Source of the DNA: Batillaria attramentaria
Taxonomy: Eukaryota > Mollusca > Gastropoda > Batillariidae
Assembly: GCA_018292915.2 (NCBI GenBank)
Contig: JACVVK020000340.1
Coordinates: 248,501 to 312,500, forward strand
Length of the DNA: 64,000 nt
Direction of reading: 5' to 3'
Shown here: positions 56,968 to 64,000 of the stretch, in pieces
Layout: the number at the start of each line of letters is the position of its first letter
Position numbering within the stretch: position 1 is the stretch's first letter
Notes under the pieces: generated by a model
Seen by the model: the letters and a program-made list of their open reading frames with translations, nothing else
Told to the model about the DNA's origin: nothing
The model's database searches: none
Position numbers and translations under genes: made by a program

Positions 56968-58140
56968 TCATGTCATTTCGATGGTAGTCTTAACGTCTTT
57001 CTTACCCCCCCCAAAAAAAAAAAAAAAAAAATAAAATACAAAATCAGTTTTCTTCCGGTACAGAACTGATAAGCAAATACTGAAACCACCATTCGAATCA
57101 ATCACTACTTCCTGTTTTGTTTGTTTTAATTTCACTATAAACTCACTGACTAGCAAAACTCTTCGCGGATATCCAGAGGCGAAAGTTCTGGAACCGCACC
57201 AGCAGAAAAGACGACAGAAGTGCCACCCAAAAACGGCGGCCTGGCTGTATTCAGAAGCAATGTGCCGTATCTGCCCAATCTTGCCTGAATTATTCAGCTT
57301 CGTGCCTCATCTAAATGCATAGCATCTTCTCTAGCAGGCGGCACGTCTCTTCGACATGATTCTGGGATTTCAGTGCGGGCCAGTGATCGTGAACTTGTCC
57401 GCTGCCATTCACTGACATTCCGCTGGACGTGATCATTCTAGCAAATTCTGATGATTTCGGCAGTTTAGCTTTCCTGCGATACGTAAATGAGGAAACTTGA
57501 CGACGAAAACACATTTGATATCCCGAAGAAACGATATAACAAGTATTTGTTAAAAGTGAAGCGGGGTCGGTCGAGATACGAAAGATCACCAGCTCCTGTC
57601 ACAAACCTTGAACTGTGCACACTCAGGCTGCCAGCGAAGTACAGTTTTACAGCCGACCTCTATTCAAAGCAATCTCCGACCTGCGCAAAACTAGATACCG
57701 GCCGAATCTGAACGAACACGATCGCCGACAAGCCGATTTCAACTATTCATTTATTTGTTTTTAGTCGCAAGGGCTTGACACCGGAAACCAGATTTGTAAA
57801 ATCTGCACGTCAAGTGTCGGTTCAACTTGTAACAAGCACAGGTGTTATAAGCCTGCCGTAAGTAATCTCTGCCTCTCTCTCTCTCCCCCCTCTCTCTCTC
57901 TGTTTGTGTACCCGGTATAAGAAGAGCGGCGGGGTGGAAAGATAATCGTTTTGTGCACAACAGAAGTGTGGGACACGGAGGTCCTGGATAAGGAGGACAA
58001 CACAAGAATGCAGTCGGTGTCACTGAGCCAGGTCAACTACTGGGTTAGGGTAACCTGGAAGAACTTGATGGGATGCACGTCCGACCTGTTATCGCTGACT
58101 AACTGATTAAAACCCGGAGGGCCGCTATTTATTCTGAGTA
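56060..58140. other. Intergenic, repeat-rich, no gene identified
   Basis: Poly(G) of about 24 at 56320-56344, a GA-rich tract at 56736-56965, and short ORFs at 57311-57711 on both strands without recognisable motifs. Confidence 0.4.
56807..56930 (-). mobile_element. Two tandem S1 3'-end fragments between (GA)n tracts
   Basis: gggggtttaacgtccttttc occurs at about 56827 and 56896, each followed by taccacataagagaga. Both are 5'-truncated. Confidence 0.75.
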
Positions 58141-58154
58141 ATAACACACGCGCG

Positions 58155-58194
<40 letters not shown>

Positions 58195-58331
58195 AGGTCA
58201 ACTACTGGGTTATGGTAACCTGGAAGAACTTGATGGAATGAACGTCCGACCTGTTATCGCTGACTAATTGATTAAAACGCAAGGGCCTCTACTACTTATT
58301 CTGAGTAATAACACACACGCGCACCCGCACC

Positions 58332-58374
<43 letters not shown>

Positions 58375-58375
58375 T
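58028..58375 (+). repeat. Tandem duplication of about 165 bp ending in (AC)n
   Basis: ccaggtcaactactgggtta, ggaagaacttgatggratg and gacctgttatcgctgactaa occur twice (58029 and 58193), each copy ending in an (AC)n run (58158-58191 and 58337-58371). Confidence 0.8.
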
Positions 58376-58812
58376 CATACTTACAACTGACAATCAGAGT
58401 GTAAGCCAATACACGGTATCCATATTTCAGCGAGTGCTGAGGCGCCTATATATGCACGTACTCCTTTTGCACAGTGTTTCAGTGTGAATGATAATCCGCT
58501 GAGCCAGTTTCCGCACCACTGACTTCAGTCTTCATGCAGTTATGTGACAGAACGTCAGTCAGGCCACACGCTCATTCTCGACAAAACGTGATTGTTGCCA
58601 GAGACCGCGTGGGTAACTTCCATACTTCTGCACCTCTGACATAGTGTACTACAATGTACCACTGAATTATCAAAGTGTGTGTGTCTATGTTTTGTTTTTT
58701 ACGTTTTGTATGTTTTAGTTCACCACAGGGGTCAGGGCTCACTCGCCGTGCCGGCTGCAGCGATCTTGAGCTCCAGCGTATGTGCGTTTTTGTGTGTGAT
58801 TGACTGAGTGTC

Positions 58813-58936
<124 letters not shown>

Positions 58937-59094
58937 GCGCGCACTGAGTGCTCCCTTGGGCAGATTGTCTGCGCTATATAAGAACAATTTATTATTATTA
59001 TTATTATGTGTTTTGGGCTGGTGGCCCGTAACAATAAATGTTCGAGTAATCACTACTGCATCAACAGAACCCCTACTACCGTGCATATCTTCAG

Positions 59095-59266
59095 GGTGGG
59101 TGGGTGTTTGGGAGTTTAACGTCCTTTTCCACCACGTGTGGGTGATATCAAAGACGGGGGCAACGATGAAAAAGCCAGCACAAATATTTGGCCCCAACTG
59201 GGATTCGAACTCACGACGCAAGCATTGGAAGTCCAACGCTCTACCGTTCGGCCACCCCAGCTCCCC
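59095..59266 (-). mobile_element. S1 SINE, full length with 12-bp target duplication
   Basis: Flanked by gcatatcttcag at 59083-59094 and 59267-59278. Confidence 0.88.
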
Positions 59267-59452
59267 GCATATCTTCAGAAAAATATGAAAACTGATATTT
59301 AATAAAAGCAGCTGCTCCAACTTGAGTATTGCATATACCAGAGACATGTTATGCATATACATGTACTTTGAATGTGAGGACTACTCCAATTTCAAAATAA
59401 GGTTTTCGGCACCGACTGCCTGTAAGTCAGTTCCCCTGTAAAACCGCTACTG

Positions 59453-59976
59453 ACAGGGGCTATTGTTATTATTTTTATGCTCACAGATCGTTCTGAATTG
59501 TCTTCGTGGCATCTATCACCAGACACCTGGACAGTGACAGCGTCTGTAATGCTGGCACTGCGCCAACAAAAGCGTACTCGATGACGGCGGCGACCACACT
59601 GGTAGTGCAACAGTCGCAGAATTGGAATGTTACACAGAGTAAACTAGCCGGTTAGGTCCCACGCTGGGTATGACACCAAATCACTAAAGTATGGGTATGA
59701 CACCCATAAGGGTATGGGGTACGACACCAAAAGTATGGGTATGACACCCATAAGGGTATGGGGTATGACACCAAAAGTATGGGTATGACACCAAATCAGT
59801 ACAGCAGAATTAAAATGTTCGATTGCTCGCGCAAAGTGTAAACAATATTATACAGTACTGTAGTTGTACTAATCAAGACAGAGTATTTCGACCGACCAGG
59901 CGCACTCACGAGCGAAACTGTTTCAAAACATAGTTGGCTAAGCTTAGCAAAGATTAGACCGGATTAGCCCGTTTAA
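59453..59976 (+). mobile_element. M1 element, copy 4, interrupted by a short tandem repeat
   Basis: M1 sequence from caggggctattg to ttagcccgtttaa, with an insert of about 140 bp (59661-59799) of a 44-bp unit containing gggtatgacaccca and aagggtatgggg. Confidence 0.7.
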
Positions 59977-60611
59977 ACTAGTGCAGGTCACCACTGTTTG
60001 GTTCCACTCCGTTCTCTTCATAATTTGCACTACAGACCTCTTGTGACTGACTGAAGCGACTGGACGTAACGTAGTGTAACTCTCACCAACACAGACAGGG
60101 TTTTCAAGTTCTCCTTACAGTGGGTAATGTACAGTAGGAGCAAAAGGCAATGGAAAGAGACCCAAGGTCTATGGTAGTAGCACTGTAGTAGCCTGCGCTT
60201 ACAACACTTCGTGTGCACTCGATCCCCGGAGTCTTTCAGACCCTCTGGGATATTCAGTCAACACCCCCGCCATCACCAGAAACAGGGCCGGCCGTGAGTG
60301 GTTCTTAGTGACACCAGCACCTGACGCAGTAAGAGCCATAACACAAGGGGGGTAATCGAAATGGACGACTTTTTCCCCTTCGTTATGTCGCTTCAAAAGT
60401 TTCGACAATGACTGCTCTGATTTACAGCCATTATTTTAAAACATGAACATATACACCTCTTTAGATTGTAGTAACGTATTAGTACACGTCGGTTGGTAAA
60501 CTGCCCCTTTCAATCTTTCTAACCGACAATTGAAAATCCAAAGCGTTTTTCCAGTGCTATGGCGTTTTGATTCAGGAGAGGAAAAAAAAAAAAACAAAAA
60601 AAACACAAAAC

Positions 60612-61097
60612 GGTCCCCGTAGTGTAGTGGTTAACACTTCGGACTATGGACCGGGAGACCCGGGTTCGAGTCCCAGCCGAGGCAAGCGGGATTTTTCCTA
60701 CCTAGGTCGGCTCCTGCCCAGAGCGGGTGTGCTATGGGCCAAATGGGGAGGCTGTTACCACACAGCCGAGCTTCACCCACTTCACGGGTGCGACTTTGGG
60801 GGTGCTTCCCATAATATGACACGTCTTATGATGTGGATGACTCGATTACACGGCCGGCACCGCAGGTGCAGTAGTTCCCGGTTCTGCTTAAATGCCGGGA
60901 TATTTATGACAGGAAGCGTGGAATGCGGCCCTGTCCCGCAGTCCCAAACCACACGGACCTCCATGGCATCATCTTACCATCATCCTCATTTCCATCATCA
61001 TGCATAATAAGAATCGCCCCATCTTCCGAGCCCTCCGTGGATTCCACCAATTACCAGGGAGGAACACCACTGGAGCCGGCAAAGAGTTGTGGCAGCA
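60612..61097 (+). mobile_element. S4-family tRNA-derived SINE, full length
   Basis: Head gtccccgtagtgtagtggtt, B box cgggttcgagtccc, body matching 48584-49076, and an A-rich tail. The head is tRNA-like but is part of the SINE. Confidence 0.88.
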
Positions 61098-61427
61098 AAA
61101 AAAACCCAAAAAAACCCCCAAAAACAAAACAACAAAAAACCGTGGTGCTATGGCGTGGGAGCCTGCTGACTGACAGTACAATGATTCGGAGCGGCATAGC
61201 ACTGGTACAACGCCCGTCCAGTTTGCTGCACCCCCGTGAGATCTGCAAACGCTGTAAATCTTGCGCGGCACTTGACGTCAGTGCAAGCAGGCAACTATAG
61301 TCCTCTAGCTACGATGTCCCCCCTCCACGCACTGCTCGAACTGAAAGAGAATTCCAACGTACAACTTGCTCAGGACCTCCTCGGTCTTTTGAAATGGTGA
61401 TATACTGCTGTCAATAATTGACAATGG

Positions 61428-61559
61428 TTACCTACTGCTGCCGCTTTCCGCAACCCTTTACACACTTCCCTGATATCCGCCGCAGATAAAACACAAAACG
61501 GCGTTTCAGTCACGAGGACCCCGCAAGTGAAATTCTTTCCGATGGGCGGCCGGTCGGCC
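61428..61559 (-). CDS. Candidate first exon, unrecognised
   Basis: ATG near 61558 in a fair context, then MADRPPIGKNFTCGVLVTET and FCVLSAADIREVCKGLRKAA, followed by a possible phase-1 donor (GCAG|GTAACC). No later exon could be tied to it. It may be a chance ORF. Confidence 0.22.
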
Positions 61560-61740
61560 ATTCAGGATGGATGGCTGGATTAGGCAGTGATTTCCCAGCA
61601 CATCATGGGCAAGCAGAGGCGTAATTAATACGGTGCTAGCCAGGCATACCTCCAGCCTAATTAGTGGCCATGTTACCTGTCCAACCGATAACGCACGTTT
61701 CGCTGAACGTGATGGAGTGAAATACCTAAACCAGCATAAT

Positions 61741-62295
61741 ACTGAAGGCCCCTTTTAAAAAGATTTTTAGGCTCACAGATCTTTCTGCGCTAATCTGGTG
61801 GTGTCCAGCACCATACCACTTTGACGCGGGTGGGTGGGTGGGTGTTTGGGGGTTTAACGTCCTTTTCCGCCACATACGGGTGATATCAAAAACGGGACAA
61901 CGATGAAAAAGCCAGCACAAATATTTGGCCCCAGCCGGGTTACGAACTCACGAACCGAGCATTAGAAGTCCCACGCTCTACCAGTCGGCCAGCCCGGCTC
62001 CCCTACCACTTTGACGCCTGCACAGTGACATCATCGCAATGGCTGGCTCTAAGCCAACAGAAGGCCTCACCCCGCGATGCAAATATCAAAGACTGAAGGG
62101 GGCAGCAACATACAGGGCTTGCGGCAAGGCCAACCGCCGAGTAGGAGACTATGAATTTTCACCACTTCACAGAGCCTGCCGACGGCCGGCACTGTCTCGC
62201 ATTCAGAGCTCTACTAATCATCAGGCGATTTCGGGCGTACAGACGCACTCACACGCGAAACTGTTTCAAACATACCCTGGCTTCTGTAAAGCCTA
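61741..62295 (+). mobile_element. M1 element, copy 5, split by an S1 SINE
   Basis: M1 blocks (aggctcacagatc, cagtgacatcatcg, aaactgtttcaaa) continue on both sides of the SINE at 61828-62003. Confidence 0.7.
61828..62003 (-). mobile_element. S1 SINE nested in M1, 14-bp target duplication
   Basis: Flanked by taccactttgacgc at 61814-61827 and 62004-62017. Confidence 0.9.
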
Positions 62296-62304
62296 GTGCA
62301 TCAT

Positions 62305-62706
62305 GGGGTGGTCGGTGGCCTAGTGGTTAAGACTTAGTCACCAATGCGAGAGGTCAGGTTCGAGTCCCACTCGGGGCGAAGAATTTTTCTTTCTCGTATG
62401 CGGCACCGTTCATTCGGACGACCGTCGGGGGTTCTCCCCGGGTTTTCCGGCTCCTCCCCCTCCCCCCCCCCCTTCTTTGGAAATGTTCAGCCCACAAAAT
62501 TAAAAAATAAATGCAATTCTAAAATTCCGGAACTTAAATTGCTGAGCTGCCCTTCTCACCACGTGATTGTAATGTATTCATGTCCAGTGTGTGAGAGAGT
62601 GCGCGTGATTCACGTGAGCGGGCGAATTGGGTCTAGCTTGCGGCGCTTTGAGCCAAATATTTGGGATAAAGCGCCTATACTAATGCGCTTATTATTATTA
62701 TTATAT
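62305..62706 (+). mobile_element. S2-family SINE, full length
   Basis: Head ggggtggtcggtggcctagt, B box ggttcgagtccc, hairpin-type end ggcgctttgagccaaatatt, and a (TTA)n tail. Confidence 0.88.
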
Positions 62707-62804
62707 GAAGATGATGATGATGATAATGATGATTATTACTATTATTATCATTATGGAAACTGCACGCTAAATAATCAGAAATACGAAGGCCCAGTTTGGA
62801 TCAA

Positions 62805-62976
62805 GGGTGGATGGGTGTTTGGGGGTTTAACGTCCTTTTCCACCACATACGGGTGATATCAAAGACGGGGCAACGACGAAGAAGCCAGCACAAATATTTG
62901 GCCCCAGCCGGGATACGAACTCACGACACGAGCATTAGAGGTCCAACGCTCTACCATTCGGCCACCCGGCTCCCCT
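62805..62976 (-). mobile_element. S1 SINE, full length, 14-bp target duplication
   Basis: Flanked by ccagtttggatcaa at 62791-62804 and 62977-62990. Confidence 0.9.
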
Positions 62977-63486
62977 CCAGTTTGGATCAAATTTCGTATT
63001 TCATTATTAAGTGATAATAAGTCGATTACTTTCCTAAGTACAAAATCTGATCGCAGTTTGGATCAAATTTCGTACTTAGAAAAGCAATCGACTCGTTATC
63101 ACATAATAATGACTTCCGTGTCGAGAAACACAAGCCCTAGCTGTGACAACAAAACAACCAAGTCACACAAACAGTCGGCGGGCAAATAAAAGCACGCGCA
63201 AGCAAGAAACCGATCGCGTGACGGCAGCGTATTAGAAAATAAACGCTTTGACCCACCACCCCAGTCTAATTGTGACTGATGTAACAAACCAGCTGCCTTC
63301 GTCAAGCGGGGCGATCAATACCAGATATGGGGTGACAGAGTATGAGAATAAGACAGAATATCGTGTTAAAGGCCCAAAGCCTTTTCTGGTTTCCCTCCGT
63401 GGTCCAAAGTTCGCCTCAAATTCAAACAAAAGTTTACACGAGCTAAGCATCGCGATCACAGAGAAGCGAGACACAGGCACACTTTT

Positions 63487-63705
63487 AAAAAATTCTCTTT
63501 TTTTGGCATATTGAACACAAAAATGAACATTAAAAAATCTTTTTTGGCATATTGAACACAAAATGAACATAAAAATCTCTTTTTTGGCATACTGAACACA
63601 GAATGAACATTAAAAAAATCTCTTTTCGGGCATACTGAACGCACAATGCACATAAAAAAATCTCTTTTCTGGCATATTGAACACAAAATGAACATATTTC
63701 GAAAC
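63487..63705 (+). repeat. Tandem repeat, unit of about 40 bp, 5 copies
   Basis: Units of the form ctcttttttggcatattgaa + cacaaaatgaacataaaaaa with small length and base changes. Confidence 0.9.
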
Positions 63706-63914
63706 AAAAATCCGACCTCACAAGACAATACCAAAAATCGACATCACAGTAGAAAGACACTGTAAGCCGAAATAGCGATATGTAGACCTCTGAATGCAAT
63801 ACAAGGACTTCTCTTGGTCGCGCGGACTTCAGATGAAACCGACCGAAGCCCTGTCGGCCAACGATGGACAGCAACACCATCACGGACTCTCATTTCAGCA
63901 TTTGCCCCCTCGCC

Positions 63915-63990
63915 TTTAACCTTCTGTTGCTCAGTGCCAGTATGCGAGATGCTGCCACTGTGCATGTGTTAAGTCAGTGCTACGATATCA
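63915..63990 (-). mobile_element. M1 element, copy 6, partial at the window edge
   Basis: ctcagtgccagtatgcgaga and ccactgtgcatgtgttaagt match the reverse strand of M1. It may be cut by the window end. Confidence 0.6.
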
Positions 63991-64000
63991 CACATCACTA

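Noticed and set aside
60612..60685. tRNA genes (also at 13550, 34891, 50371 and 62305)
   Set aside because: A and B boxes are present, but each is the head of a repeated SINE with a common body, and the cloverleaf stems are poor.

Overview
The window looks like nuclear DNA from a marine invertebrate, most likely a gastropod mollusc. This is an inference from spliced genes with GT-AG introns of 0.2-2.4 kb, heavy (AC)n/(GT)n and (GA)n microsatellites, several tRNA-derived SINE families and short terminal-inverted-repeat elements. Nothing in it is bacterial or plasmid-like: there are no operons, no CRISPR array and no dense coding.

Five spliced genes can be supported. (1) Minus strand, 634-6192: a secreted/ER cyclophilin (peptidyl-prolyl isomerase B type), five exons, all phases consistent. 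(2) Plus strand, about 8284-11699: a small coiled-coil protein resembling CCDC122, with a 16-nt microexon next to a (TG)n tract. (3) Minus strand, about 14233-17017: an unrecognised protein of roughly 290 aa. (4) Minus strand, 20205-32972: treslin/TICRR, the replication-initiation factor, at least 17 exons including one GC-AG intron. (5) Minus strand, 42511-49283: a ceramide glucosyltransferase-like gene (UGCG, GT21), nine exons. Genes 1 and 2 are divergent, with 2.1 kb between their first coding exons. Apart from the SINE double insertion and minisatellite, the rest of the window is repeat-rich intergenic DNA, with only weak single-exon candidates at 55.2-55.5 and 61.4-61.6 kb.

The coding frames carry a consistent oddity. 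Treslin has about six frame changes in its 2.3-kb last exon, and others in exons 1, 4 and 14; UGCG has one in exon 3. Splice sites and protein-level similarity continue across the breaks and most breaks fall at short homopolymers. Uncorrected long-read indels are the simplest explanation; real decay is the alternative.

The mobile-element layer is the richest part. At least four tRNA-derived SINE families are present (labels S1-S4 are mine), many copies with intact target-site duplications. Several TIR families occur (labels M1-M6 are mine): a TTAA-ended family in six copies, a mariner-like pair, a 222-bp element, a 380-bp element with 9-bp flanking repeats, and a 492-bp TAA-flanked Harbinger-like element that still carries a possible MADF-like coding stub. 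A DIRS-like reverse transcriptase fragment lies in a treslin intron. A 33-bp minisatellite of about 46 units (51165-52686) lies upstream of UGCG, and a nearly pure 119-nt poly(G) run lies in an intron of gene 3. I found no clearly new multi-gene system; the best leads are the microexon, the altered UGCG catalytic Asp, the Harbinger-like element and the frame-break pattern.
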